The notes beneath the pieces are model-generated. The model was not told the origin of the DNA. It made no database searches and saw nothing but the letters and a program-made list of their open reading frames with translations. The translations under genes and the position numbers were made by a program. Shown here piece by piece: positions 36,533 through 45,128 of a stretch of 64,000 bases of DNA. Source of the stretch: a bacterium (GTDB taxonomy: Bacteria; Desulfobacterota; Deferrisomatia; Deferrisomatales; BM512); the NCBI GenBank assembly GCA_004322275.1, contig SCTA01000035.1, positions 1 through 64,000 on the forward strand. Direction: 5' to 3'. How positions within the stretch are numbered: position 1 is the stretch's first letter; every line of letters begins with the position of its first letter.

Positions 36533-37744
36533 ATGAAGATAGCGATACTTCTGGGCGACGGCATGGCGGGAAGGCCGCTTCCCGACAGGGGAGGAAAAAC
36601 CACCCTCGAAATCGCCTCCACTCCCAACATGGACAGGCTGGCGAGGGAGGGGACGCTCGGCCTGGCCTCGACGGTGCCTGAGGGGTATCCGCCCGGAAGC
36701 GACGTTGCCAACCTCTCCGTCTTCGGCTTCAACCCGGCGGATTGCTACACCGGCAGGGCTCCGATAGAGGCCGCCGCGATGGGGGTTGCGCTGGGGCCGG
36801 AGGATGTCGCCTACCGGCTTAATCTCGTTACGCTCCTCGCCGGTATGCGCGACGTATACATGAACGACTTCACCGCCGGGCACATCACCAGCGGCGAGGC
36901 CAGGCGCATCATAGAGGCCCTTAACAGAGACCTCGCCGAAGAGGGGCTGGAATTCTACCCCGGAGTCAGCTACCGGAACCTCTTCGTCTGGCGAAAGGGC
37001 GAAGCGGGAGCCAAAACCACGCCCCCTCACGACATAACCGGCAAGCCGATACAGCCCTACCTCCCGACGGGGCCGGGCAGCAAGACCCTCCTCGACCTGA
37101 TGACCGGCTCGCAGCTTCTTCTGAAAGGAAGCCCGGTAAACGCAGAGAGGAAGGAGAGGGGGGAAAAGGAAGCGAACTCCATCTGGCTCTGGGGTCAGGG
37201 AAAGCCTCCTAAGCTGGAAAAGTACGCCGATAAATTCGGCCTTGCGGGTACGGTGATCTCGGCCGTGGACCTGATAAAGGGAATCGGGGCGCTCGCCGGG
37301 CTCAAAACCCCGGAGATTCCCGGCGCGACCGGCTTTATCGATACGAATTACGAAGGCAAGGTTAAGGCCGCCCTCGACGCCCTCCGGGAGGGAGATTTCG
37401 TCTTTGTCCACGTGGAAGCTCCCGACGAGACGGGCCATCAGGGTGACGCGGAGAAAAAGATAATCGCCATAGAGGATTTCGACAAAAAGGTGGTCGGCCC
37501 GGTGTGGAAGGGTCTGGAAGACTCCGGCGAGGAGTACGCCCTTCTTGTGATGCCCGACCATCCGACGCCGATAGAGCTCATGACCCACACCTCCGACCCC
37601 GTGCCCTTCGCGCTTTATATGTCAGGGAGGAAGGGCATACACGGCGAGGGCTTTACGGAGGAGCTGGCCAAAAAGACAGGGGTAGCCGTAGAGAAAGCTC
37701 ACCTCCTCATGGAACACCTCACCGGGAAGGTCAGCCTTTGGTAG
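36533..37744 (+). CDS. apgM: Cofactor-independent phosphoglycerate mutase, ApgM type
   Basis: The 403-residue protein belongs to the archaeal-type, cofactor-independent phosphoglycerate mutases of the alkaline phosphatase superfamily: IAILLGDGMAGRP with the metal Asp, LASTVPEGYPPGSDVANLSVFGF with the catalytic Ser, HVEAPDETGHQGD and MPDHPTP metal sites. It interconverts 3- and 2-phosphoglycerate. In bacteria beside hom, some members have been called homoserine kinase candidates, so a role in threonine synthesis is possible. It starts 3 bases after hom. Confidence 0.9.
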   Translation: MKIAILLGDGMAGRPLPDRGGKTTLEIASTPNMDRLAREGTLGLASTVPEGYPPGSDVANLSVFGFNPADCYTGRAPIEAAAMGVALGPEDVAYRLNLVTLLAGMRDVYMNDFTAGHITSGEARRIIEALNRDLAEEGLEFYPGVSYRNLFVWRKGEAGAKTTPPHDITGKPIQPYLPTGPGSKTLLDLMTGSQLLLKGSPVNAERKERGEKEANSIWLWGQGKPPKLEKYADKFGLAGTVISAVDLIKGIGALAGLKTPEIPGATGFIDTNYEGKVKAALDALREGDFVFVHVEAPDETGHQGDAEKKIIAIEDFDKKVVGPVWKGLEDSGEEYALLVMPDHPTPIELMTHTSDPVPFALYMSGRKGIHGEGFTEELAKKTGVAVEKAHLLMEHLTGKVSLW

Positions 37745-38139
37745 ATACGCTGACCTATCGCGTCATCTACGCGGACACCGACCAGATGGGGGTCATGTAC
37801 TACGCCAACTACCTTCGCCTCTTCGAGGCGGGCAGGGGCGAGTACATGAGGAAAAGAGGGCTGACCTACAAGGAGGTTGAGGGCAGGGGGCTCTTCCTCC
37901 CCGTCACCCACGCCCAGTGCAAGTACCGCAAGTCCGCCCGCTACGACGACCTTCTCACCCTAAGGACGAAAATACTCTCCGCCAGGGGGGCTCGCGTCGT
38001 CTTCAATTTTGAAATCCATAACGAAAAAGGCGAGCTTCTCGCCGAGGGCAGGACCGAGCACGCCTTTGTCGACGGCGAGGGAAGGATACAGAGGCTGGGA
38101 AAAGAGCTTGTCGAAGCCCTGGCCCCGGAAGAGGATTGA
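37738..38139 (+). CDS. ybgC: YbgC-type acyl-CoA thioesterase
   Basis: This 133-residue hotdog-fold protein has the 4HBT signature YADTDQMGVMYYANYLRLFE with the catalytic Asp. YbgC-type thioesterases hydrolyse short acyl-CoAs and are often linked with Tol-Pal, which is not here. The TTG at 37738 overlaps the apgM stop and has GGGAAGG about 8 bases upstream. Its stop overlaps the next gene's start. Confidence 0.9.
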   Translation: MVDTLTYRVIYADTDQMGVMYYANYLRLFEAGRGEYMRKRGLTYKEVEGRGLFLPVTHAQCKYRKSARYDDLLTLRTKILSARGARVVFNFEIHNEKGELLAEGRTEHAFVDGEGRIQRLGKELVEALAPEED

Positions 38140-38534
38140 AGGTGGGGGTCGATATCCGCCTGGTAATCGGAGAAATCTCATTCGAGGGGCGACTTTACGA
38201 CACCGCCCCCGCAAAAGCTCTCGCCAACCTTCTTCCCGCGACTCTTCACATGACCCGCTGGGGCGGCGAGTATTTCGGACCGATGCTGCCACCCCTCGGG
38301 GAATTTCCGGAAGATGATCTGGTCGAAATTCTCGAACCGGGCGCGCTCGCATATTGGGAGCCCGGAGAAGCCTTATGCCTATTTTTCGGACCCACTCCGG
38401 CAAGCGAGGGCGGCGAGATACGGGCAGCCTCCCCGGTCCATCCGGTGGGGAGGGTAAATGGCGATCTTGGCGCGCTCTTTGGCCTCGGGAACACCGTCAC
38501 GGCAAAAATAGCGGCTTTGGAGGACGATTCATGA
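38136..38534 (+). CDS. Cyclophilin-like fold protein (TM1367 type)
   Basis: This 132-residue protein resembles small cyclophilin-like proteins of the TM1367 family: an opening VDIRLVIGEISFEGRLYDTAPAK-type segment, HMTRWGGEYFGPM, then EPGALAYWEPGEALCLFFGPTP and PVGRVNGDL. The family shares a cyclophilin barrel but has no proven peptidyl-prolyl isomerase activity. It starts at a TTG overlapping the ybgC stop, or at a GTG two codons on, and overlaps the next gene (ATGA). Confidence 0.8.
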   Translation: MKVGVDIRLVIGEISFEGRLYDTAPAKALANLLPATLHMTRWGGEYFGPMLPPLGEFPEDDLVEILEPGALAYWEPGEALCLFFGPTPASEGGEIRAASPVHPVGRVNGDLGALFGLGNTVTAKIAALEDDS

Positions 38535-38974
38535 AATCGGCGGAGTGTTCGCTTGGCAGGGTCTTCCTCCTGCGCCTCGAAGACGGCGACCGCATACCGG
38601 ACTGCATAGAAAACTTCGCCTCCGAAAACGGCCTCTCCAGAGGGACCGTGTTCTTTCTCGGCGGGATAGGCAAAGGAAAGCTGATCGTCGGGCCGAGTTT
38701 TACGGATGAGGGGAAAGTGGTCCCGATGGTTCATTCAATAGAGGGTGTTCACGAGGCTCTGGCGGTGGGAACCCTCTTTCCCGATGAAGGGGGAAAGGTA
38801 TCTCTCCACATGCACTCCGCGCTGGGGAGGGAAGGAAAAACCTCCACCGGGTGCGTCCGGGCGGGGGTGGAGGTCTGGATGATAGGCGAAGTCGTAATCT
38901 ATGAGCTTGTTGAAACCGGGGCTAAAAGGAAAAAAGACCCCGAGACCGGATTTGAACTTTTGGCTATCGAATGA
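38531..38974 (+). CDS. PPC/DUF296 domain protein
   Basis: This 147-residue single-domain protein has the PPC (plant and prokaryote conserved, DUF296) pattern: FLLRLEDGDRIPDCIENFA, GTVFFLGGIGKGKLIVGP and the His-rich VSLHMHSALGREG followed by GCVRAG. Plant members are DNA-binding AHL proteins; bacterial roles are unknown and the His cluster may bind metal. It overlaps the cyclophilin-like gene, so the two are probably translated together. Confidence 0.87.
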   Translation: MKSAECSLGRVFLLRLEDGDRIPDCIENFASENGLSRGTVFFLGGIGKGKLIVGPSFTDEGKVVPMVHSIEGVHEALAVGTLFPDEGGKVSLHMHSALGREGKTSTGCVRAGVEVWMIGEVVIYELVETGAKRKKDPETGFELLAIE

Positions 38975-38981
38975 AATTGCT

Positions 38982-39010
38982 TTAACATTTTATGCGTTAT
39001 GAAGTAATTA
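38982..39010 (+). promoter_or_regulatory. Candidate promoter of diguanylate cyclase gene
   Basis: TTAACA (38982-38987) and TAATTA (39005-39010) are 17 bases apart in an AT-rich gap before the GGDEF gene. Confidence 0.5.
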
Positions 39011-39046
39011 TATTCCAGTACGGTATTAATTTGATTCGGGGTGGCT

Positions 39047-39949
39047 ATGGATATGGAGTACCACAGGGAATTACAGGCCCTGATAATAGACCCGAGTGAA
39101 GAAAATGCATCAAGGACAGCCGCTCTGATCAAAAAGGCCAGATTTTTTTCCTCCACTATAATTATCGTAGATAATTTCGCCAGGGCTATGGAAGTTGTTC
39201 AAAGTAAATCCATAGACGTGCTGCTGCTGGATATAGAAACCGAGAAGTCCGGCGGCAGGTCCGCACTATCCAACGGCGCGGTGAGGCTGCTTGACGTTCC
39301 CGTAATAGCCATGTCCCGTACCGACGACGAACAACTTGCGCTGGAAGCGGTTTTCGGAGGGGCGCAGGATTATCTTGTAACGGAGAACCTGGAGCCCTCC
39401 ACCCTCGACAGGGCCATAAGGTACGCGGTCGAACGCCATTACATGCTGCGCGAACTCCGCGAACTGTCCCTGCTCGACTCGCTGACGGGGCTTTACAACC
39501 GGAGGGCCTTTTACGCCTTCGCAACCCAGCAGATGAAGCTTGCCGACCGCACCGGTTCCCGTCTCCTGCTCTTTTTCGCCGACCTGGACAATCTGAAATG
39601 GGTCAACGACAACCGGGGCCACCTCGCGGGCGACAGGGCGCTCTCCGACGCGGCCGATATTTTCCGGGCGACCTTCCGCGACAGCGATCTGATATCCAGG
39701 CTCGGGGGCGACGAATTCGCCATTATGGCGCTTGAGATGAACGACGCCAACGCCGACGTTCTTCTGGAGAGACTGCGGATAAGGATCGAGGCGTACAACC
39801 TCAATCCGAAGAATATCGATGGAATTTCGATGAGCGTGGGGGTTTCCCTCTACGACCCGAAAAATCCGAGCACTCTCGAAGAACTTCTTGAGCGCGCCGA
39901 CAGGCTTATGTACAGGGAGAAGAAGCAGAAACAAAAACGGCAGCAATGA
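39047..39949 (+). CDS. REC-GGDEF diguanylate cyclase
   Basis: The 300-residue protein joins a receiver-like domain (about 8-125, Asp in LLLDIE) to a GGDEF domain (about 140-295) with DSLTGLYNRRAFY and an intact GGDEF. An RDSD I-site lies five residues before GGDEF, so product inhibition is expected. It should make cyclic di-GMP from two GTP. The receiver lacks the usual Lys (DYLVTEN), so phosphorylation control may be altered. ATG at 39047 is preferred over GTG 39041. A repeat element begins at its stop codon. Confidence 0.9.
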   Translation: MDMEYHRELQALIIDPSEENASRTAALIKKARFFSSTIIIVDNFARAMEVVQSKSIDVLLLDIETEKSGGRSALSNGAVRLLDVPVIAMSRTDDEQLALEAVFGGAQDYLVTENLEPSTLDRAIRYAVERHYMLRELRELSLLDSLTGLYNRRAFYAFATQQMKLADRTGSRLLLFFADLDNLKWVNDNRGHLAGDRALSDAADIFRATFRDSDLISRLGGDEFAIMALEMNDANADVLLERLRIRIEAYNLNPKNIDGISMSVGVSLYDPKNPSTLEELLERADRLMYREKKQKQKRQQ

Positions 39950-40186
39950 AAAACTGCTGCGAGCCCCGGCTTCCTCTTTCGGCTATGCCTGCCCCCGGAA
40001 GCATCTACCGGGGGTCGTTTCTCGGTCGCTCCCGTCGTAGTAACGCTACTGCCTTCGACCCCGCGCCCTGCGGACTCCTTGCCCTTCACCGAAATGGTCG
40101 CCGGAAGTTAAAGAAAATCTTTCGTCTCGCTTCTCGCTGCGCGTCTCCTTGAATACGGGTCTCTCGCGACGTTTTTCAACGCCTCC
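39948..40186. repeat. Miniature repeat element, copy 1 (inverted ends)
   Basis: The left end GAAAAACTGCTGCGAG and the right end, ACGTTTTTCAACGCCTCC (40169-40186), are imperfect inverted repeats. The 30 bases at 40124-40153 are identical to 45038-45067 in copy 2, in the same orientation and at the same distance from the right end. Internal hairpins include CCCCCGG/CCGGGGG (39992-40014). No reading frame is convincing. It fills the gap between the convergent GGDEF and thioredoxin-fold genes and looks like a MITE-type element or a structured RNA. Confidence 0.65.
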
Positions 40187-40221
40187 TTGAGTAGCCGCCT
40201 ATCCTTCCACCATTAAATTCT

Positions 40222-41415
40222 TTACTTCGCGGGAGCCCCCGCGGCGTCTTCCATCTTTTTCCGGTTAACCTTCGGCCCCTCATGGATCGTCATAAAACCG
40301 TCCACAAGTTCAAGAAGTTCCTTTTTCGCTCCCGCGTCGTCCTTGCCGAGTTTGGCCGCGATGGACTCGACGGAGGCGAGAAGCTCTTTTTGGTTCTCCG
40401 GTTTGTCCCTTGTGCCCCAGTTGGACTGCGAAAAGGCGACGGTTAGAAGCTCGACTGCCTTTTTAAGGTCACCGGCTTCGGCCAGGAAGTTGGCCTGGCC
40501 GATCAGGGCGAGGGGGAGGGTGGGATCAAGGCCGGCCGCCTTGTCGAAAGCTTCCTTCGCCGCCTTTTTCTCCGCCTCTCCGGATTTCTTTTCCGAAAGA
40601 AGCAGAACTCCCCTGAGGGCGTGGGCGTCCGCGAATTTATCGTCTTTCTTTATTATCTCGTCAAGTTCCCCGAGGGCCTGCGACACCCTGCCGCGTTCGG
40701 CTTTTTTCTCCACCATTCCGTACTGCAGGGTAATGGCTTTATCGGCCGGGCGGTAGCGCTTGTGTTCCGCGCTCGCCGCTCCCTCTTCCTTCGGCGTAAG
40801 TCCCAGATCCGTCTTTATCGTCTCCTCGATGGTGTCTCCGTAGGAGGTGGGGGCTCCGGCGAGAGAGGAGAGAACCTTTAAATCCTTATTGAAAACGTAA
40901 GTGGTGGGCAGGGCCTTGATCTCCCAGCTCCGGTAGACGGCCAGCCCTTCGTCGATGACGACGGAAAGGGTAATCTTGTTGTCGGCGAGAAATTTTTCCA
41001 GAGCGGGCTTGAAACCGGGATCGGTTCTCTCGTTCTCGGCGTTGACGGCCAGAACGGCCACGTTGTTCTTCTCGTATTTGTCGGAAAGTTTCTGGAGCTC
41101 GGTCAGGGCCGGAACGGATTTGGGATTCCAGGTCGCGAAGAACACCACAATCGAGAGGGGATAGCTCTTCAGCGCCTCCATTTTGAACTCCGAGCCGTCG
41201 AGCCCCTTCAGGGTAAACGGGGGAAGCGTGACCTCATGCGCCGGCACCTGTGCCGGAGCCGCCGCCGTAGCTGGCGCAGGCGCTTGAGCCTTGACCTCTT
41301 CGGGCGCTTTGGCGGGCGCGGGCGTCTCGCATTTACCGGCCTGGGCGGTGAAAGCCACCAGAGCCGAAAGGAGGAGGACAAAAAAACCTTTGTGAAAAAA
41401 TCCGTTGAAAGACAT
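40222..41415 (-). CDS. Exported TlpA-like thioredoxin fold with helical repeats
   Basis: From the Met at 41415 (AGGAG 9 bases upstream) this is a 397-residue secreted protein: signal peptide (about 1-28, FTAQAGKC), an Ala/Pro-rich linker, a TlpA-like domain (about 65-205) and C-terminal helical repeats resembling TPRs (about 235-390, KFADAHALRGVLLLSEKKS). The active-site stretch reads FFATWNPKSVPALTEL, so both CxxC cysteines are gone and thiol-redox activity is unlikely; a binding or chaperone role is inferred. A start at 41472 is upstream of or at the predicted transcription start. Confidence 0.78.
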   Translation of the reverse strand: MSFNGFFHKGFFVLLLSALVAFTAQAGKCETPAPAKAPEEVKAQAPAPATAAAPAQVPAHEVTLPPFTLKGLDGSEFKMEALKSYPLSIVVFFATWNPKSVPALTELQKLSDKYEKNNVAVLAVNAENERTDPGFKPALEKFLADNKITLSVVIDEGLAVYRSWEIKALPTTYVFNKDLKVLSSLAGAPTSYGDTIEETIKTDLGLTPKEEGAASAEHKRYRPADKAITLQYGMVEKKAERGRVSQALGELDEIIKKDDKFADAHALRGVLLLSEKKSGEAEKKAAKEAFDKAAGLDPTLPLALIGQANFLAEAGDLKKAVELLTVAFSQSNWGTRDKPENQKELLASVESIAAKLGKDDAGAKKELLELVDGFMTIHEGPKVNRKKMEDAAGAPAK

Positions 41416-41477
41416 CTTGCGTTGCTCCTGAGAAAGTCTTTTTCCCCACAGGGGCTTACATGCCCCAGTCATAAACG

Positions 41478-41507
41478 ATTATAAGCGCAATCCGCTACGA
41501 GTTTCCA
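41478..41507 (-). promoter_or_regulatory. Candidate promoter of TlpA-like/repeat gene
   Basis: On the minus strand TGGAAA (41507-41502) and a perfect TATAAT (41483-41478) are 18 bases apart. Transcription would start near 41471, leaving a leader of about 56 bases before the ATG at 41415. Confidence 0.6.
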
Positions 41508-41797
41508 GAGCCTTCTTGCCGTTTTAAAACAGAATATTCCACTTTAAAACCGGGAAAAGGCCGCGGGTGAGGCCGGACAACGTTAATTTACCGCCATCGT
41601 CGATTTATTAAACCCGTATACATAAAAACTCCCGGTTTGTTTCATCTGTGAAAGCAGGGATTTTGAAAACGGTTTTTTATAAGGGCTTGGGGAACTTTCC
41701 GGGGGGAACTGTTAAATTTAAAGTGAAAACAGTCTCAAAAGGGTCGCAAAAACGGACGAAATCTGTTGAAATAAGGAGCTTGGCGCTCTCGCTTCCC

Positions 41798-41826
41798 TTG
41801 ACCCTCCGGGGGCGACCGCGTATTGT
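41798..41826 (+). promoter_or_regulatory. Candidate promoter of hemY-fixCX
   Basis: TTGACC (41798-41803) and TATTGT (41821-41826) are 17 bases apart, about 34 bases before the hemY ATG. A GGGGAGG ribosome binding site follows. Confidence 0.55.
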
Positions 41827-41859
41827 TTCATTCGGAAAATTCCCTATGGGGAGGATGAT

Positions 41860-43260
41860 ATGAAGAAAGTCGTTGTTATCGGAGGCGGTCTTTCGGGCCT
41901 CAGCGCCGCAAGGGCGGTAAAGGAAGCCGCCGCCTCGGCGCAGGTTGACGTTTCGGTCACGCTCCTCGAAAAAGAAAGCGCGGTCGGGGGGAAAATACGT
42001 TCGGCGCGGGAAGAGGGGTTCGTCTGCGAGTACGGGCCGAACGGCTTTCTCGACAACAAGCCCTCGACGATGGCCCTTACCGGCAGGATGGGCATTAAAG
42101 ACAGGATTCTTAGGTCCAACGACAGCGCGAGAAAGAGATATATCTTCACCGGCAAAAGAATGCAGCAGCTCCCCGAGGACCCGATGAATTTCCTCATGTC
42201 GGAGGTGCTCTCCATCCGCGGGAAGATGCGGCTCGCTGCGGATTTTTTCCTTCCCCAGGGGGAAGTCGGCAAGGACGAGACGGTCGCCGGATTCGTCAGG
42301 AGGCGGCTCGGCGAAGAGGCGCTGGACAAACTTATCGATCCGATGAGCGCGGGCATTTACGCTGGCGACCCCTCGGTGATGTCCATCAAGAGCTGCTTTC
42401 CCAAGGTGAAAGCCATAGAGGACCAGTTCGGCGGCCTCCTTCGCGGCATGCTGGCGATGAAGCAGATGGCCAAGGCGAGGGGGCAGGAAGGGCCGCAGGG
42501 AGCGGGGCCGGGCGGGGTTCTCTGGAGCTTCGCCACCGGAACCGGCGAGCTTTGCGAGCTTCTCGCAAAGGACCTGGGCAACAGCATTTTGACCGGCGTC
42601 TCGGCAATCGCCCTCGAACGCTCCGAAAAGGACTGGAAGGTGAGGACCAGCGACGGCGGAACTATCGACGCCGAGGAAGTGGTTCTGGCGGCTCCCGCTT
42701 ACGACGGCGCGAACCTCCTTCGCCCCCACTCCCTGGAAATCGCCTCGATTATGTCCAACATCCCCTATGTGCCGATGGCCGTTATCTGCCTGGGTTTCGA
42801 CAAACAGGAGTTCGGAAACCCCCTCGACGGCTTCGGTTTTCTCATCCCCAAAAAAGAGGGGAAAAAGATACTCGGCTCCCTCTGGTCCAGCTCGATTTTC
42901 AAAGGGAGGGCTCCCGACGGGAAGGTTCTCATAACCGTCATGATGGGCGGCGCGAGAAACCCCGAAGTCACCCTCCTTGACGACGACGCGCTTTTGAATC
43001 TCTGCAAGGGCGAGGTGAAGGCCACGATGGGAGTTGTCTCCGAGCCCTGCTTCGTGAAGATATTCAGATGGAAGAAGGCCATTCCCCAGTACCTCGTGGG
43101 ACACTCCGAGAGGGTGGAAAAGATCGAGTGCGCCCTGGCCTGTCTGCCGGGTCTCCATCTCGGCGGCAACGCCTATTACGGCATAGGAATAAACGACTGC
43201 ACTGCCCGCTCCGAAATACTGGGCAAAAAGGTCCTGACCTCCCTTTGTGAGAGAGGTTGA
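41860..43260 (+). CDS. hemY: Protoporphyrinogen/coproporphyrinogen oxidase HemY type
   Basis: The 466-residue FAD enzyme has VVVIGGGLSGLSAARAV, EKESAVGGKIRS, a substrate-binding segment (YGPNGFLDNKPST), and C-terminal GGNAYYGIGINDC that closes the FAD site. HemY oxidises protoporphyrinogen IX, or coproporphyrinogen III in some lineages, using oxygen as usual acceptor. In this probably anaerobic host the acceptor is uncertain. fixC starts two bases after its stop, and hemB lies just beyond fixX, so this is a haem-related cluster. Confidence 0.92.
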   Translation: MKKVVVIGGGLSGLSAARAVKEAAASAQVDVSVTLLEKESAVGGKIRSAREEGFVCEYGPNGFLDNKPSTMALTGRMGIKDRILRSNDSARKRYIFTGKRMQQLPEDPMNFLMSEVLSIRGKMRLAADFFLPQGEVGKDETVAGFVRRRLGEEALDKLIDPMSAGIYAGDPSVMSIKSCFPKVKAIEDQFGGLLRGMLAMKQMAKARGQEGPQGAGPGGVLWSFATGTGELCELLAKDLGNSILTGVSAIALERSEKDWKVRTSDGGTIDAEEVVLAAPAYDGANLLRPHSLEIASIMSNIPYVPMAVICLGFDKQEFGNPLDGFGFLIPKKEGKKILGSLWSSSIFKGRAPDGKVLITVMMGGARNPEVTLLDDDALLNLCKGEVKATMGVVSEPCFVKIFRWKKAIPQYLVGHSERVEKIECALACLPGLHLGGNAYYGIGINDCTARSEILGKKVLTSLCERG

Positions 43261-43262
43261 AG

Positions 43263-44633
43263 ATGCACGATTTTGACGCGATTGTAATCGGCGCGGGCCC
43301 CGCGGGCATCAGCGCCGCCATAAAGATGGTCAGAAAAGGCCTCACCGTTGCCGTCCTGGAGAGGGGGCCCTACCCCGGCTCGAAAAACCTGATGGGCGGC
43401 GTCCTCTACACCAACGTTCTGGCGCAGCTCTATCCTGATTTCATCGAGCGCGGCGCGCCGGTGGAGAGGCACGTTTCAAAAAAGACGATCTCCGTCCTCT
43501 CTTCCGAGGCCGAGACGGCCTTTTCCTTCCGCACCGCCAACTGGGACAACCCGCCCCACAACCACTCCTACACCGTCCTTCGCGCCCGCTTCGACAAGTG
43601 GTTCGCCGCTCAGGCGGAGTCCGAGGGGGTCGAGCTCTTCTGCGGAGTCGTCGTAGACGAGCTTTTAAAGGACGAGGCCGGAGCCGTCGTGGGTGTCGTT
43701 ACGAGGATGCCGGAGGGGCAAAACCCCGAAGAGGGGTACCTGCGGGCTCCCGTGGTCATCTGCGCGGAGGGGGCGAACTCCCTCATTGCGGAGAAGGAGG
43801 GGATGAGAGAGCCCCTTGGCGGCGGCGACGTGGCGATCTCCGCCAAGGAGCTCATTAGGCTTCCCGAGGAGACGATAAAGGACAGGTTCGGCCTCGAAGG
43901 CAATCAGGGAGCGGCTTTCGAGTACATCGGCGAGGCCACCTCCGGCATTCCGGGAGCGGGCTTCATCTACACCAACCGAGACACCGTCTCCGTAGGCGTC
44001 ATACTCTTTCTGGGGGAGCTGGCCGAAGAGGGGCTTTCCCCGGTGGACATCCTCGACCGCTTCAAGGCCCACCCCGCGGTGAGGCCGCTCATACGGGGAG
44101 GGGAGCTTCTCGAATACGGCGCTCACCTCCTGCCCGAAACAGGCTTCAACCGCCTTCCGCTCCTTTACAAGGACGGACTGATGCTCGCGGGCGACTCGGC
44201 GGGGCTCATCTCCACCTCTCCGCGCCACGAAGGGACGAATTTCTCGATGGCCTCGGGAATCTTCGCGGGCGAGACCGCCGCCGAAGCCAGGACGCTCGGC
44301 GATTATTCCTCGGCCGCCCTCAGCGCCTACAAAAGAAAGCTCGACGAGAGTTTCGTGATGAAGGACATGGAGAGGTTCCGCGACTGGCCCGATTTTCTGC
44401 GCGAAAGCCCGCAAATCTTCTCCTCCTGGCCCTCGGCGGTGAGCGCGATGGCCGAAAAGACCCTGGAGATAGGGAATACCACCGCGACCGAAGACGAGTT
44501 GATGGACCTTTTCAACCGCAGAATCGGGCTTTTGCCCTTCGCCATGACGGCCATAAAACTCCGTAGCGCCCTCAGAATATTCGGTTACGGAAAATCGGAC
44601 AAAGTACTGGAATATTTGGCTCGCAACTGGTAA
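43263..44633 (+). CDS. fixC: FixC-type electron-transfer flavoprotein:quinone oxidoreductase
   Basis: The 456-residue FAD protein has a Rossmann entry DAIVIGAGPAGISAAIKM, LERGPYPGSKNLMGGVLY and LMLAGDSAGLISTSPRHEGTNF, all typical of FixC/ETF-QO. It moves electrons from electron-transfer flavoprotein (FixAB) to quinone with the ferredoxin-like FixX encoded next. fixA and fixB are not in the window. GAGAGG lies 6 bases before the ATG; a TTG two codons earlier overlaps the hemY stop. Its tight link to hemY suggests a role as an electron sink for haem synthesis, which is inference. Confidence 0.9.
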   Translation: MHDFDAIVIGAGPAGISAAIKMVRKGLTVAVLERGPYPGSKNLMGGVLYTNVLAQLYPDFIERGAPVERHVSKKTISVLSSEAETAFSFRTANWDNPPHNHSYTVLRARFDKWFAAQAESEGVELFCGVVVDELLKDEAGAVVGVVTRMPEGQNPEEGYLRAPVVICAEGANSLIAEKEGMREPLGGGDVAISAKELIRLPEETIKDRFGLEGNQGAAFEYIGEATSGIPGAGFIYTNRDTVSVGVILFLGELAEEGLSPVDILDRFKAHPAVRPLIRGGELLEYGAHLLPETGFNRLPLLYKDGLMLAGDSAGLISTSPRHEGTNFSMASGIFAGETAAEARTLGDYSSAALSAYKRKLDESFVMKDMERFRDWPDFLRESPQIFSSWPSAVSAMAEKTLEIGNTTATEDELMDLFNRRIGLLPFAMTAIKLRSALRIFGYGKSDKVLEYLARNW

Positions 44634-44662
44634 ATATCAAAGAGCTTTTCAGGAAGAAAATT

Positions 44663-44959
44663 ATGAGCCCAGAGTCCAAGAAAACAATAGAAGAGAAACT
44701 TTACGCCAACGAAACCAGGGTGGACAAAACTCCCCACCTTGAGATAGCCGACCCCTCCGTCTGCCTGGAGTGCGCCGCAAAGCCCTGCACCACTGTCTGC
44801 CCGGCGCGAACCTACACCTGGAGCGAAGAGGGGCAGAAAATCAGCGTCTCCTACGAAAACTGCCTTGAATGCGGCGGTTGCAGGGCCGTCTGCCCACGTT
44901 CGGTAATCGCTTGGCGCAATCCGATGGGCGGGATGGGAATCTGCTACCGCTATGGTTAG
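44663..44959 (+). CDS. fixX: FixX ferredoxin-like protein
   Basis: This 98-residue protein carries two cysteine clusters: C-L-E-C with KPCTTVCP, and NCLECGGCRAVCP, matching FixX, the iron-sulfur partner of FixC. It ends in GMGICYRYG, as FixX proteins do. It lies 29 bases after fixC and is followed at once by a repeat element. Confidence 0.95.
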   Translation: MSPESKKTIEEKLYANETRVDKTPHLEIADPSVCLECAAKPCTTVCPARTYTWSEEGQKISVSYENCLECGGCRAVCPRSVIAWRNPMGGMGICYRYG

Positions 44960-45102
44960 GAGGTCGTCGAAAAACTACTGCGAGCCTCGTTTTCTTCGTC
45001 GCGTGCTCGCTCGAAAGCTCGCCTAACAAACGGTTATGTCTCGCTTCTCGCTGCGCGTCTCCTTGAAACCGGGGCTTCTCTTAACGTTTTTCATAGACCT
45101 CC
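44959..45102. repeat. Miniature repeat element, copy 2 (inverted ends)
   Basis: The left end GGAGGTCGTCGAAAAAC (44959-44975) and the right end, GTTTTTCATAGACCTCC (45086-45102), are near-perfect inverted repeats. The 30 bases at 45038-45067 are identical to 40124-40153 of copy 1. This copy is shorter, having a different and smaller centre. It fills the fixX-hemB gap and abuts the fixX stop codon. Confidence 0.7.
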
Positions 45103-45128
45103 CGGAAGGATTTGAAAGGGCTGTATAA

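Larger units (their letters stand above)
41416..41859. other. Divergent intergenic region
   Basis: This gap of about 440 bases separates the thioredoxin-fold gene (minus) from hemY (plus). It holds a promoter candidate for each gene, listed separately, and AT-rich stretches. One small forward reading frame (41648-41863) has atypical composition for a gene and no recognisable motif, so I see no gene here. Confidence 0.6.

Noticed and set aside
39946-40152. Short forward reading frame in repeat copy 1
   Set aside because: The sequence is a structured repeat and the frame is not kept in copy 2.
41648-41863. 71-residue reading frame before hemY
   Set aside because: No motif, and it contains the hemY promoter candidate and ribosome binding site.
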